Shown: positions 45,307 to 54,874, counted from the stretch's first letter. The stretch: 64,000 bases of DNA from Mesorhizobium sp. (GCA_004020645.1 SAQL01000032.1:1-64000); one strand, 5' to 3'. The notes: generated by a model not told the origin, from the letters alone. Numbers and translations are program-made.

Positions 45307-46826
45307 CCGAAGATCCCGTGCATGAACCATTTATGCGATCCGATCGCGGCGTCTTCGCCGTCGCCGGCGCGGTATACCCAGTAGCGCTCGCCGTTCTCGT
45401 CCTCTACCTGGAAATAGTCCCGCACCGCCGCGAGCTCGGCGTCGCGCTTCCACCATTCCCCGAAGACGCGTTCCGGACCGTCCGCCCGTTTCACGCGCCG
45501 GCGGACGCCGCGCCAGGTAAAGGTCATGGGGGGATGGTCGGGAAGAAGTGCTACCGTCTCGATCGGCTCGGGTCGCGTCAGTAACCGCGATGGGCGCGGC
45601 CAATGGCCGGGCCAGCCCTCGCCGGTATCAGGCGCCATTGGGGCAATGCGTTGAACCGACCGTTCGGGAACGTCGCTCTGCACCGGGGCGAAGCGATAGA
45701 GCCGGTCTTCACCGACACGGTTGGCGAGGATGTCGATCACATCCGAGACATCAGGCTCCGGCGCCTCGGCAACAGAAGAGATCGTCTGTTTCGCTCGCAG
45801 CGGCTCGGCAGCAAGCGCGGCAAGGCGCATCTGCTCGATGCCGAAACCAGGATCTATCGTCTCAATTTTGTCGGTGAGAAGCCGGGTCAGGCGCTTCGTA
45901 TCGCGAACCGGCATTGCTGTGCCGACACGGACCGCCTCGATGCGATTGTCGACGCGGAAGAACAGAAGATCGAGCCGGCGTGCGCCAAGCCCTCGCATCT
46001 CAAGTTCCGCGCAGAGCTCGGCCACCAGCTTGCCGGTATAGCGCGCGATTGTTTCTGCCGCGCCGATCGGCTCGGCAAAATTGCGGCGCACCTCGACGAT
46101 TTCCTGCGGTCGGATCGGCTCTATCGGTTCACTCACCCGCCCGAACGCCTGGTCGAGGCGGCGGTCGGGTTCCGGGCCAAAACGCAAGGCCAGCGATGCG
46201 CGCGGCGTGCCAGCAAGATCCGCGATTGTCTCGAAGCCGAGCCGTCGCAGGCTATCGATCGTCACGGCGGGAACACGGAGGGCGGCGATCGGCAGAGGCA
46301 GGATCGCCTGTGCAATCTCGCCGGACGGAACGACAAGCGTCTGCCGTGTACCGAAGCGGGCCATTGCGTGAGCTGCGCCCCAAGTGTCGGCTACCGCGGC
46401 GCGCGCGGCTAAGCCGGAGCCGCCAAGCCGCTCCACGATCTCGGCCAGCATCGCCGCCTCGCCGCCATGGAGATGATCGGCGCCGGTCGTATCGATGACG
46501 ATGCCGTCCGGCGGATCGGCGGCGACGATTGGCGCATAGCGGCGAAGCGCCCACAGCGCCAATCGCTCGAGCGCCATCTCGTCTGCGTCGGCCTCGGAAT
46601 CATGAACAACCAGACCCGGGACCAGCGCCTGCGCCTTGCTCACCGGCATGCCGATACGCAGGCCGGCCGCGTGCGCCGCCGCATCGGCGGCAAGCACGAC
46701 ACGGCGACGTCCATCGCGGCCGATGAGAATTAGCGGCGTCTCAGGCGGAGGCGCGGCGTCGCCCGATTTCCTTCTGAAGCGGTCTGTCGACCACATTGGA
46801 AGGAAGAGCGATACAACCCTTGGCAT
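45303..46826 (-). CDS. imuB: ImuB, catalytically inactive Y-family polymerase of the mutasome
   Basis: The 507-residue protein starts MPRVVSLFLPMWSTDRFRR and has the IDTTGADHLHGGEAAML and YAPIVAADPPDG segments of ImuB. The catalytic acidic triad of active Y-family polymerases is not conserved. ImuB links DnaE2 and ImuA to the beta clamp. It overlaps imuA by 86 bases, a common arrangement, and its stop overlaps the dnaE2 start. Start chosen at 46826, where homology begins; the open frame reaches 47051. Confidence 0.92.
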   Translation of the reverse strand: MPRVVSLFLPMWSTDRFRRKSGDAAPPPETPLILIGRDGRRRVVLAADAAAHAAGLRIGMPVSKAQALVPGLVVHDSEADADEMALERLALWALRRYAPIVAADPPDGIVIDTTGADHLHGGEAAMLAEIVERLGGSGLAARAAVADTWGAAHAMARFGTRQTLVVPSGEIAQAILPLPIAALRVPAVTIDSLRRLGFETIADLAGTPRASLALRFGPEPDRRLDQAFGRVSEPIEPIRPQEIVEVRRNFAEPIGAAETIARYTGKLVAELCAELEMRGLGARRLDLLFFRVDNRIEAVRVGTAMPVRDTKRLTRLLTDKIETIDPGFGIEQMRLAALAAEPLRAKQTISSVAEAPEPDVSDVIDILANRVGEDRLYRFAPVQSDVPERSVQRIAPMAPDTGEGWPGHWPRPSRLLTRPEPIETVALLPDHPPMTFTWRGVRRRVKRADGPERVFGEWWKRDAELAAVRDYFQVEDENGERYWVYRAGDGEDAAIGSHKWFMHGIFG

Positions 46827-47499
46827 CGCATGCCTCCACAATAAAATCTGCACTCTCTCCTGCACGGCATCGGATGAGTTCAAGCTGCCAGCGCGCGCGT
46901 CCAATCCCTTGAACCGGCAATGGCGTCGACGGTAGGACCGAGACCCGCCAGCGGGTTTCGGCGGCGGTTGGCTGCCCAAAATCCGTTGCCTCCGTCTGCC
47001 GACGCCAGCGGCAAATGGCGATGCCGATGGCGCCGGAGCTTTCGGCGGCAAGCTGAAGCCGCCGTGAGGTCGTCATCGAAAGCCGTGCAATCTCGGCAAC
47101 GACAGCGCCAAAACCTCCGCGAAGACCCTCTTCGAAGCAGGCGAGAACGGATTTTTCGTCGCCGGCTTCGACATAGATCACCCTTCCCGGAGGAAGGCCG
47201 GCCTGTTCGATCGCCGGCGCGAACAGATCGGGCCGGGTGACGCACCACAGCACCTTGCCCGCCGTACGCGCGGCAATACCGGCAGCGAAGAGTGCCGCGG
47301 CTGCGCCATCGACGGAGCCATTTCCACCACCCGCGACCTCGTGCAGACCGCCAAAAGCCAATCCCCCTCCCGGCAGAACGCTGTCAATCGCGGCCACTCC
47401 GAAAGGCAAAACCTTACGCTCGCGTGCATTCCCACCTTCGAGACGCGCGATGCTTTCTCGAAGCTCGGAAATGGCAGCAGGGGGCGCCGATACACTCAT
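46741..47499 (-). CDS. imuA: ImuA, RecA-like mutasome accessory protein
   Basis: The 252-residue protein has a SulA/RecA-like core (VLPFGVAAIDSVLPGGGLAFGGLHEVAG, VLWCVTRPDLFAPAIEQAGL). It lacks a full Walker A motif, as is usual for ImuA. ImuA works with ImuB and DnaE2 in SOS mutagenesis. It is the first gene of the operon and lies 33 bp downstream of a perfect alphaproteobacterial SOS box. Confidence 0.92.
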   Translation of the reverse strand: MSVSAPPAAISELRESIARLEGGNARERKVLPFGVAAIDSVLPGGGLAFGGLHEVAGGGNGSVDGAAAALFAAGIAARTAGKVLWCVTRPDLFAPAIEQAGLPPGRVIYVEAGDEKSVLACFEEGLRGGFGAVVAEIARLSMTTSRRLQLAAESSGAIGIAICRWRRQTEATDFGQPTAAETRWRVSVLPSTPLPVQGIGRARWQLELIRCRAGESADFIVEACDAKGCIALPSNVVDRPLQKEIGRRRASA

Positions 47500-47531
47500 C
47501 TGACCCTTGAAACGCGGAAAGCCTGTGATAT

Positions 47532-47546
47532 GTTCTACATTTGTTC
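47532..47546. promoter_or_regulatory. LexA (SOS) box upstream of imuA
   Basis: GTTC-N7-GTTC at 47532-47546 (GTTC at 47532-47535 and 47543-47546) exactly matches the alphaproteobacterial LexA site. It is 33 bp upstream of the imuA start. It should make imuA-imuB-dnaE2-ligase DNA-damage-inducible. Confidence 0.85.
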
Positions 47547-47564
47547 TCGTCTTGGCTAAGAGTC

Positions 47565-47836
47565 AACCGGGATGATGTCTGCCCGCATCTATGGGGCCGT
47601 ACGCGAGAGGAAGCCCGCGACACCATGGAACTCGCACAACAGGTCGTATCCCTGCCGCACGGCACCAAGCGCGAATGGTCGCCCTGGAGCGTGCCGCAGA
47701 CGGAGCTGCGGGGGAACCGAAAGAGAGCGGTGTGGGAAGCCTCTAGGCGGTGCACAAGCATTTGAAGGATCCCCCGATCGAGCCGTTGCGCCGTGCATCC
47801 TGTCCCCTATGATCCGGCCAAACAAGAGGGGCTTGC
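47565..47836. other. Intergenic region before the defence island
   Basis: About 270 bp with no supported gene, between divergent imuA and the 47837 gene. The promoter of the latter must be here. Confidence 0.4.
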
Positions 47837-48799
47837 ATGAGTGCGAAACTGGACTTGAAGAGGCGGGTAGTCGAGCTTCTGTCCGCCAACCCCGAAAAAC
47901 GGTTCAAGGCTCGCGATGTTGCGATCTGGGTGACAGAAAAGTACCCGGAAGCTGCTGCCGCCAAAATGCAGAAGAGTGGCTCCATCGAGAATCAGGCTCA
48001 GCTTCTGAACCAAATCGTGGCCGAGATCGCCTCGAACCGGCCTCAGTGGCAAAAGCAGCTTCCGCAGCTTCGGACGACAGATGGAGTCCGGCCGCGGCTC
48101 TTCTATTGGACCGAGAAATCTGAAGCGGAAGAGGTCGCAGATGTCGAAAGCGGCCGAGACCTTTTCGTCGAGTTCGGCAAGCCAACAGAAGAAGCTGCCG
48201 AACCCACGGCCGCGGTGATCGAGAAAACGGTGGCGCGCCGGAGCGAGCACGATCTCTATCCGATGCTCATTGAGTTTATGGAATCGGAGCACAACGTTCG
48301 CGGCCAACGCATCGACGAGAAGAAGTCGTCAAACAAGTACGGTTCCGGTGGCAATAAATGGCTGTTTCCCGATGTAGTGGGCATGGAGAATCTAACAGAC
48401 GGATTGCACCCCGAGGTTGTCACCGCCATTCGTGAAAGCAGGGATACGCGAATTCGCCTATGGTCGTTCGAGGTGAAGCTGCTGATCAACCGATCCAACG
48501 CCCGAGAAACCTACTTCCAGGCGGTCTCGAACTCATCCTGGGCAAATTTCGGCTATCTGGTGGCGGCCAACTTCGAAGGAGCCGACACCATGAAGGAATT
48601 ACGAATCCTGTATGCCATGCACGGCATCGGACTAATCCGCCTGGATGAGGAGAACCCAGCTGAAAGCCAGGTACTTGTCCCGGCACGGGAGCGGCCGGAT
48701 CTTGAGTGGGCAATGTGCAGCAGACTAGCCGTCGAGAACAAGGATTTCCAGCAATTCATGACGAAGGTCCGGCAATTCTTTCAAACCGGGGACATGTGA
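47837..48799 (+). CDS. COG2958-like protein: winged-helix plus restriction-nuclease-like domain
   Basis: A 320-residue protein. The N-terminus (residues 5-75, RRVVELLSANPEKRFKARDVAIWV) resembles a HARE/winged-helix domain. The C-terminal half has HDLYPMLIEFM, KWLFPDVVGMENL and RLWSFEVKLLINRSNARETYFQAVSNSSWANFGYLVA. This matches a PD-(D/E)xK-like core, with PDVV as the aspartate strand and FEVK as the ExK. Such proteins are usually found near restriction systems. It precedes the RHH-methyltransferase locus. Exact activity unknown; likely defence-related. Confidence 0.65.
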   Translation: MSAKLDLKRRVVELLSANPEKRFKARDVAIWVTEKYPEAAAAKMQKSGSIENQAQLLNQIVAEIASNRPQWQKQLPQLRTTDGVRPRLFYWTEKSEAEEVADVESGRDLFVEFGKPTEEAAEPTAAVIEKTVARRSEHDLYPMLIEFMESEHNVRGQRIDEKKSSNKYGSGGNKWLFPDVVGMENLTDGLHPEVVTAIRESRDTRIRLWSFEVKLLINRSNARETYFQAVSNSSWANFGYLVAANFEGADTMKELRILYAMHGIGLIRLDEENPAESQVLVPARERPDLEWAMCSRLAVENKDFQQFMTKVRQFFQTGDM

Positions 48800-48997
48800 C
48801 ATGGCCAACGCCAGCATCTAGCCCTAATAACGCACCAGTCCGGGTCCGGCCTCAAACGAGATGATTCGCAGCGCCAAGGCGTGCCGGCAGAGTTGGCCAA
48901 GGGCTCGCCCCTTTCAAGCGCGTTCCGACGCGGCGAAGAAGGCGGCAAGGAGCAGAAAAACAGTGTGAATGTCGCGACGCTTTTTCCCTTTTACTAG

Positions 48998-49032
48998 CTT
49001 ATGCACCATTACGGTGTAATGTGGTGCATAAG
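48998..49032. promoter_or_regulatory. Palindromic operator of the restriction-modification operon
   Basis: CTTATGCACCA (48998-49008) and TGGTGCATAAG (49022-49032) are perfect 11-bp arms. The centre contains a further TTAC/GTAA pairing. It ends 11 bp before the RHH start and is an ideal site for the RHH protein, which would then autoregulate the operon. Confidence 0.7.
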
Positions 49033-49042
49033 ATCTTAGAAA

Positions 49043-49240
49043 ATGAAGGCCATGCCGACCACCGCCCATCAGGATGAAAAATCCTCGCATCGACTCTCAG
49101 TCAGTTTGACGGCGGAGCAGCACCGGGAACTCGCCGAAATCGCACGGAAGAATCGGGTGTCTGTTGCCTGGGTCGTCCGCGAGGCGATCGATCGGTTGCT
49201 GAAAGACGAAATGCCGCTTCTGCACGTGGGGAAAGAATGA
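49043..49240 (+). CDS. Ribbon-helix-helix (CopG-like) regulator of the RM operon
   Basis: A 65-residue protein with the RHH pattern: HRLSVSLTAEQHRELAEIARKNRVSVAWVVREAIDRLL, a strand followed by two helices. It overlaps the methyltransferase start by ATGA (49237-49240). Together with the palindrome just upstream it likely times expression of the restriction genes, as controller proteins do in other RM systems. Confidence 0.8.
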   Translation: MKAMPTTAHQDEKSSHRLSVSLTAEQHRELAEIARKNRVSVAWVVREAIDRLLKDEMPLLHVGKE

Positions 49241-51006
49241 CAAAGGAACGGGGCCAGTCCCGCAAAACGAACGGCGCGACGCAGGCCAAGGTGAGCGCAT
49301 CGCCGGCGGGGCGCTTCACGGACCTCGACCAGGATAAGCTGCGTGGCGGCTATTATACGTCGGCGGAAGTCGCGCACTGGCTTTGCGCATGGGCCATCCG
49401 TGAGGCGTCGGACAACGTGCTGGAGCCGAGTTGCGGCGATGGCGCGTTCCTCGCAGCCGCCACCGAGCGCTTCACGCAGCTCGGGGTGCGCGGCCCTGAT
49501 ATTGCGGATCGCCTGACAGGTATCGAGATTATCCCGGCAGAAGCCGAGCGTGCCACTGATCGTCTCCGCCCGGCGCTGGGCCTTCGCGCCGGCGACGTGG
49601 TGAAAATGTCGGACTTCTTTGGCTGGTGGCAGGACAGCGTTCAACCAAATTTCGATGCCGTGATCGGCAACCCGCCCTTTATCCGATATCAGTCCTTCCC
49701 CGAGCCGCACCGCTCGCGCGCCATGGCGATGATGGGAGAGCAGGGTCTCTCTCCTAATCGCCTGACTAACATATGGGTGCCCTTCGTCGTCGCTTCGGCC
49801 GCCAGCTTGCGGCCCGGCGGACGCATGGCCCTGGTCCTGCCGGCAGAGCTGCTGCAGGTCACTTATGCCGCGCAGTTGCGCTCTTTCCTGACAGACCGCT
49901 TTTCGCGGATCGATATCGTTGCGTGCAACGAGTTGTTTTTCGAGAAGGCCGAACAGGAAGTGGTCCTGTTGCTCGCCGATGGCGCTTTGGCCGAGGCATC
50001 GGAGACGAATACCTGCCGCGTCACGATGACCGAAGCCGCGACCGTCGGCGAAATCACGAAGCGGAAGCCTGCAGCGCTCCTCAAGGCGGCTCAGCCGAAA
50101 ACGATCCAGCACGATAATGAGAAGTGGCTGAAATATTTCCTCACCACCCGCGAGATCGCCTTCATGCGCGAGCTGCGCCAGGCGGAGAACACGACCGCCA
50201 TGGTGACTCACGCTAGCGTCGATGTGGGCGTTGTGACGGGCAAGAACGAGTTTTTCGTGCTGTCTGGCGAGCAAGTCGAAGCTCTCGGACTTGAGGGATA
50301 CACAACGCCTCTTGTGTCGCGTTCCGTGCAGCTCAGAGGCACCCGGCTCGGGAAAACGGACTGGAAGACGCTTTCCCGAGCCGGCGACCGCGTTCACCTG
50401 TTGAACATCAGCGCCGCCCAGGCGAGCAAGCTCAGCAGCGCACTGCGGCGCTATATTCGCGACGGCGAAGAGAAAGAATACCACAAGGGTTATAAGTGCT
50501 CGATCCGGAGGCCCTGGTTCACCGTGCCGTCCGTCTGGACGCCAGACGGCTTTATGTTCCGGCAGATTTATGATTTCCCGCGCATCGTCCTCAATAATTC
50601 GGGCGCAACCTCGACGGATACGATCCATCGTTTGACGAGCAAATCGGGGAAACCTGAGCGGGTCATCGCCAATACCTACACATGGCTAACGGCGGCTTCC
50701 GCAGAGATCGAGGGCCGGAGCTACGGCGGCGGCGTCCTCGAGCTGGAGCCGACCGAAGCCGAACGCCTGATGATGCCGGCGAAGCTCAACGGCGCCATGC
50801 CGCTTGCGGAAGCTGATCGCCTGACACGCGCCGGCGCATTGGACACCGTGCTTGAAGAGAATGCCCGCATCGTTCTGATGGGACACATGGGTCTGTCATC
50901 GGCCGACTGCGTCATTTTGCGGGATATCTGGACCAAAATGCGCGACCGTCGCATGGGCCGTCGGCGCGGCGCTCGGGGAAAGGCGGCACAGGACAGCGGC
51001 TCATGA
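49237..51006 (+). CDS. N6-adenine DNA methyltransferase
   Basis: The 589-residue protein has GYYTSAEVAHWL (a TaqI-like N-terminal segment), motif I VLEPSCGDGAFLAAA and motif IV FDAVIGNPPFIRYQ (NPPF, the N6-adenine type). A target-recognition region follows in the C-terminal half. It overlaps the RHH gene before it and the type IIG gene after it by four bases each. It presumably methylates the same recognition site as the neighbouring enzyme, or half of an asymmetric one. Confidence 0.9.
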   Translation: MTKERGQSRKTNGATQAKVSASPAGRFTDLDQDKLRGGYYTSAEVAHWLCAWAIREASDNVLEPSCGDGAFLAAATERFTQLGVRGPDIADRLTGIEIIPAEAERATDRLRPALGLRAGDVVKMSDFFGWWQDSVQPNFDAVIGNPPFIRYQSFPEPHRSRAMAMMGEQGLSPNRLTNIWVPFVVASAASLRPGGRMALVLPAELLQVTYAAQLRSFLTDRFSRIDIVACNELFFEKAEQEVVLLLADGALAEASETNTCRVTMTEAATVGEITKRKPAALLKAAQPKTIQHDNEKWLKYFLTTREIAFMRELRQAENTTAMVTHASVDVGVVTGKNEFFVLSGEQVEALGLEGYTTPLVSRSVQLRGTRLGKTDWKTLSRAGDRVHLLNISAAQASKLSSALRRYIRDGEEKEYHKGYKCSIRRPWFTVPSVWTPDGFMFRQIYDFPRIVLNNSGATSTDTIHRLTSKSGKPERVIANTYTWLTAASAEIEGRSYGGGVLELEPTEAERLMMPAKLNGAMPLAEADRLTRAGALDTVLEENARIVLMGHMGLSSADCVILRDIWTKMRDRRMGRRRGARGKAAQDSGS

Positions 51007-54000
51007 CGGACGACCAGCTCAAGGCGGCCGCCCGCGTTCGCGTCGGCGAACTGGTCCGAAATTTCCAGCGTCACGAGGCGGACTATCTTCGCGCCGTCTA
51101 TAACGAAACCCAGGCCCGCACCGATTTCATCACGCCGCTGCTGGAGGCCTTTGGCTGGGATGTCCATAATGCGACAGGACAGCCGCTCGGGCTCCGTGAG
51201 GTCATCGAAGAAGCCACCGTTGAGGTGGACGAGGAAAGGCTTTCCAAGAAGCCGGACTACGAGCTGCGCCTGGCGCGACAGCGCAAGCTCTTCATTGAGG
51301 CGAAGAAGCCGAGCGTCCGCATCGACCGGAGCCGCGACGCCGCTTTTCAGACCCGCCGCTACGGCTTTTCGGCAAGCCTGCCGATCGCCGTCCTCACCAA
51401 CTTTCACCAGCTCGCCGTTTATGATTGCGTACCGAAACCTGTCCTCACCGACGAAGCTCCGATCGCACGGCTGCTGCTGATCCGATATGACGAATTCGAG
51501 GCCCGCTTCGACGAGCTTTGGCCCCTCCTGTCCCGCCAGGCCGTTTACTCCGGCGATTTCGACCGTCGGTTCGCGGTCGATGTCACGCGGCACGGTGCCG
51601 AGCAGTTTGATGATTTCTTCCTGCGGCAGGTCAAGTCATGGCGCGAGCGCCTTGCCGTGGACATCCATGCCCATACGCCCGGCCTCAGCCCGGCCGAGCT
51701 GACCTATGCGGTTCAGCTCTTCCTCTCCCGCATTGTGTTTCTGCGCATCTGCGAGGACCGGGAAATCGAGCGCTACGAAACCTTACGAAGCCTCGCGGCA
51801 GCCAATACCTTCGACGCGCTCATGGCCGAGCTGCGGCGCGCCGATGATTTCTATGATTCTGGACTCTTCAGATTGCTTGATGACGCCCGGCTGGGAATCC
51901 GCATCAGCGACGCGGTCCTGCATGGCATCATTGCCGAGCTTTACTACCCGCAGAGCCCCTACACCTTCGCCGTCGTCGAGACCGAGGTGCTGGGCGAAAT
52001 CTACGAGCAATTCCTTGGCGAGGTGATTACCATCACCGCTGGCGGCGCGGTTGAGATCATCAGTAAGCCGGAAGTGCGCGAGAGCGGTGGCGTTGTCCCG
52101 ACGCCGCGCTACATCGTGGACGCCATCGTTGCGCGCGCCCTGGGGCCGGCTCTCGCCGGCAAGAGTCCCGAGGCGCTGGTGGAATTCACGGTCGCCGATA
52201 TCTGCTGCGGCTCCGGCATTTTCCTACTGGCGGTTCTTGAGATCCTGTTCGATCACCATCTGAGCTGGTATCTCGCCAACGACCGGCAGCGGTACGTCGG
52301 GAGCACCATCTATGAAGTGGTAGCCGGGCAATGGCGGTTGACCTTCGAGGAAAAGCGCCGAATCCTGCTGGCCCATGTTCGCGGCGTCGACATCGACACC
52401 AACGCCATCGAAGTGGCGCGCTTCAGTTTGTTGCTGAAACTGATCGAGGACGAGACTGCCACAGGATTGCGCGACTATGTGGCGACCCGCCGCGCGCCTG
52501 CGCTGCCGGCGCTCGATGCCACAATCCGGGCAGGCAACAGTCTGGTAAGCCAAGCTGAATGGACGGCCGCCCGCGGCCCCTTGCCGCCGCGGCTGTTGGA
52601 TAAAGTCAACCCATTCACATGGGCGGCCGAGTTCCCTGTTGAGATGGCACGCGGCGGCTTCAACGTCATCGTCGGCAACCCGCCTTATATCCGCATTCAG
52701 AATATGACGGCTTATTCGCCGGAAGAGGCAGCCTTCTATCAGAGCCCTGCGTCGCCCTACACCACGGCGCGGCAGGACAACTTCGACAAATACGCGCTAT
52801 TCATCGAGCGCGGGCTGACCTTGATTCGCGCCGATGGACGTCTTGGGCTGATCGTCCCGCATAAGTTTATGACCACCCAGGCCGGTCGCGCGCTCCGGGA
52901 GCTGATCACAGCCGGACGGTTGCTGGAGGAAGTCGTGCATTTCGGCGTCCAACAAGTCTTTGGACGCCAGGCCGCCAACTACACCTGCCTGTTGATCCTC
53001 GACCGGGGCGGGCGCAATTCCGTCAATGTCGAGCGTGTCGACACCCTAGAGGCGTGGCGCTACGGCGTTCCCGGTCAGCGCATGGATATCCCGGCAATCG
53101 AGCTGGGGGCCGAGACCTGGCAGTTCGCCGACACCGAGACCCGCAGCCTGTTTGCTCGCGTGCGAGCCGCCTTTCCCGATGAGCTGGGCCAGGTCGCCGA
53201 GATTTTCGTCGGAGTGCAGACGAGCGCCGACCCGATCTACATATTCAAGGCGGCGGCCGAGACGGCGGCGACTGTTTCCGTGAACTGGAATGGCCAGCAC
53301 TGGCCGATCGAGCGCGGCGTGCTGCGGCCCTGTCTACATGATGCGCAACTCTTTCCCTACACCCGCGCGCCGGCGAACGCCTGGATGATTTTCCCCTACG
53401 AGCTGGTCGCCGGCGCAAGGCGCACCGAGGCACGGCTGATCCAGCCGGCCAACATGGCGCAACGCTTCCCCGGCTGCTGGGCCTATCTCTCGGCGCGGCG
53501 CGCCGAGCTGGAGCGCCGCAACGTCGTCGGCGGCGCGGTCGCCGACCGGCAATTCTACCAGTTCGGCCGTTCGCAAAGCCTGACCAAGTTCGACAGCCCG
53601 AAGATCATCCTGCCGATCCTCTCGCTCGAAGCCCGCTACGCCTATGACGACCGCAACGTAATGATGACCGGCGGCGGCAACGGCCCCTATTACATTGTGA
53701 GGCCGCGCCCGGAGTCCGGGGTCAGCAACTTCTATCTGCTGGCAATCCTGCATCATCCCCTGAGCGAGGCGATGATCCGCACCAACACCAGCCCCTTCCG
53801 AGGCGGCTATTACTCACATGGCAAGCAGTTCATCGAGCAACTGCCGGTGCCCGTTCCGACTGCCCATGAGCGGGCCGAGATCGAAAGGCTCGTTGGGGAG
53901 ATCATCGCCGCTAATGATGCAGCCCTGGCCGCAAGGACGCCGCACCAGCGCAACCTTCACGAGCGAAACGCCCGCGCATTCCGGGAACAGATTGAAGCCC

Positions 54001-54071
54001 GCGTCACCGCCCTCTTCGCGCTGTCAGAGGCCGACATGGCAGTAGTCCGCGCCGTTCCGGTCCCCGCGTAG
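51003..54071 (+). CDS. Type IIG restriction-modification enzyme (Eco57I-like)
   Basis: The 1,022-residue protein has an N-terminal nuclease-like domain (KKPDYELRLARQRKLFIEAKKP; PD at 84-85 and EAK at 99-101, the PD-(D/E)xK core). A helical connector and a methyltransferase domain follow (motif I VADICCGSGIFLLAVLE, motif IV VIVGNPPYIRIQ). A long C-terminal target-recognition domain completes it. It both cuts and methylates DNA in one chain. It follows the separate methyltransferase by ATGA overlap. Length is normal for type IIG. Confidence 0.88.
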   Translation: MTDDQLKAAARVRVGELVRNFQRHEADYLRAVYNETQARTDFITPLLEAFGWDVHNATGQPLGLREVIEEATVEVDEERLSKKPDYELRLARQRKLFIEAKKPSVRIDRSRDAAFQTRRYGFSASLPIAVLTNFHQLAVYDCVPKPVLTDEAPIARLLLIRYDEFEARFDELWPLLSRQAVYSGDFDRRFAVDVTRHGAEQFDDFFLRQVKSWRERLAVDIHAHTPGLSPAELTYAVQLFLSRIVFLRICEDREIERYETLRSLAAANTFDALMAELRRADDFYDSGLFRLLDDARLGIRISDAVLHGIIAELYYPQSPYTFAVVETEVLGEIYEQFLGEVITITAGGAVEIISKPEVRESGGVVPTPRYIVDAIVARALGPALAGKSPEALVEFTVADICCGSGIFLLAVLEILFDHHLSWYLANDRQRYVGSTIYEVVAGQWRLTFEEKRRILLAHVRGVDIDTNAIEVARFSLLLKLIEDETATGLRDYVATRRAPALPALDATIRAGNSLVSQAEWTAARGPLPPRLLDKVNPFTWAAEFPVEMARGGFNVIVGNPPYIRIQNMTAYSPEEAAFYQSPASPYTTARQDNFDKYALFIERGLTLIRADGRLGLIVPHKFMTTQAGRALRELITAGRLLEEVVHFGVQQVFGRQAANYTCLLILDRGGRNSVNVERVDTLEAWRYGVPGQRMDIPAIELGAETWQFADTETRSLFARVRAAFPDELGQVAEIFVGVQTSADPIYIFKAAAETAATVSVNWNGQHWPIERGVLRPCLHDAQLFPYTRAPANAWMIFPYELVAGARRTEARLIQPANMAQRFPGCWAYLSARRAELERRNVVGGAVADRQFYQFGRSQSLTKFDSPKIILPILSLEARYAYDDRNVMMTGGGNGPYYIVRPRPESGVSNFYLLAILHHPLSEAMIRTNTSPFRGGYYSHGKQFIEQLPVPVPTAHERAEIERLVGEIIAANDAALAARTPHQRNLHERNARAFREQIEARVTALFALSEADMAVVRAVPVPA

Positions 54072-54076
54072 GAGGA

Positions 54077-54874
54077 CTAAACAATACCAGATCCGTCCGC
54101 CGCTGGTTCCGAGTCTACATCAACAGCCTCTTCGATCTCATGCGGCGGCAAGTTTCGATAGCGGTCTATGTATGCTTGATAGATTCGATCATTCATCGTC
54201 TCCAAGCGGAGCCGACTGTCTGGCGGGGGAGACTTCATGTCTATTGAACCGTCTTCAGGGTTCCAGATGACGAGCGAGATGCTTTCAGCCAAATGATGCT
54301 GATCGAGTTCGTCCTCACGTGATCCCAGCCGGTCAAGCGTTCGGATAAGCGCCTGCTCTTGAGGCCAAAGCAGAGCAGGCCGCGGCAAAGCGATAACGAA
54401 GGCAACAATGCAGTAAGGGAACCGAGTATGGACGGTCGATGCCTCAGTTGCGAGGTCGTTGATCATGTTCTGCCAGTTTTTTCGAATGCTCCCTGCGTCG
54501 TTCAGCGTCTTGCTATCATAGACCAGTCGCGGACCATCAGGTCGATAAGCGGCGTCGTAATTCTGCGGACGAATGCCACCCACGATTCGCGCCTTTCCGA
54601 CCTCGACCACATCGGGCGCAGGAGGGAGCAGCGAGTTGTTGATTGGACTAGCAACCTTGTTTCCCAGCATAGTCGCGAGTGCGTTGCCAAAAGCCACATC
54701 AAAAACCAGGCCGAAGTCCATGCCTTGCTTCTTGTCGAAACGGTTTGGTTTCTTCGCTTTAGGAGCTGGTGCGACCGCCCCCTTGTTCTTCGGGGTAACT
54801 TCCGAGGCAACAGCACCAAGCCACTTCGCTCCCCAAGTTTTCAGCAAAACCTGATCGAGTTGTATCTTTGGCAT
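54077..54874 (-). CDS. Restriction-endonuclease-like protein
   Basis: The 265-residue protein is convergent with the type IIG gene, with stops 5 bp apart. It has YDAAYRPDGPRLVYDSKTLND, giving D107, D120 and K122 (D-x12-DxK), a possible PD-(D/E)xK core. The N-terminal part is basic (KAKKPNRFDKKQ). I do not recognise a named family. It could be an extra restriction nuclease of the island or a type II enzyme matched to the methyltransferase. The ATG at 54874 is preferred over a GTG at 54898. Confidence 0.5.
   Translation of the reverse strand: MPKIQLDQVLLKTWGAKWLGAVASEVTPKNKGAVAPAPKAKKPNRFDKKQGMDFGLVFDVAFGNALATMLGNKVASPINNSLLPPAPDVVEVGKARIVGGIRPQNYDAAYRPDGPRLVYDSKTLNDAGSIRKNWQNMINDLATEASTVHTRFPYCIVAFVIALPRPALLWPQEQALIRTLDRLGSREDELDQHHLAESISLVIWNPEDGSIDMKSPPPDSRLRLETMNDRIYQAYIDRYRNLPPHEIEEAVDVDSEPAADGSGIV

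Noticed and set aside
49069..50628. 519-codon minus-strand frame opposite the methyltransferase
   Set aside because: Antisense shadow of NPPF methyltransferase sequence.
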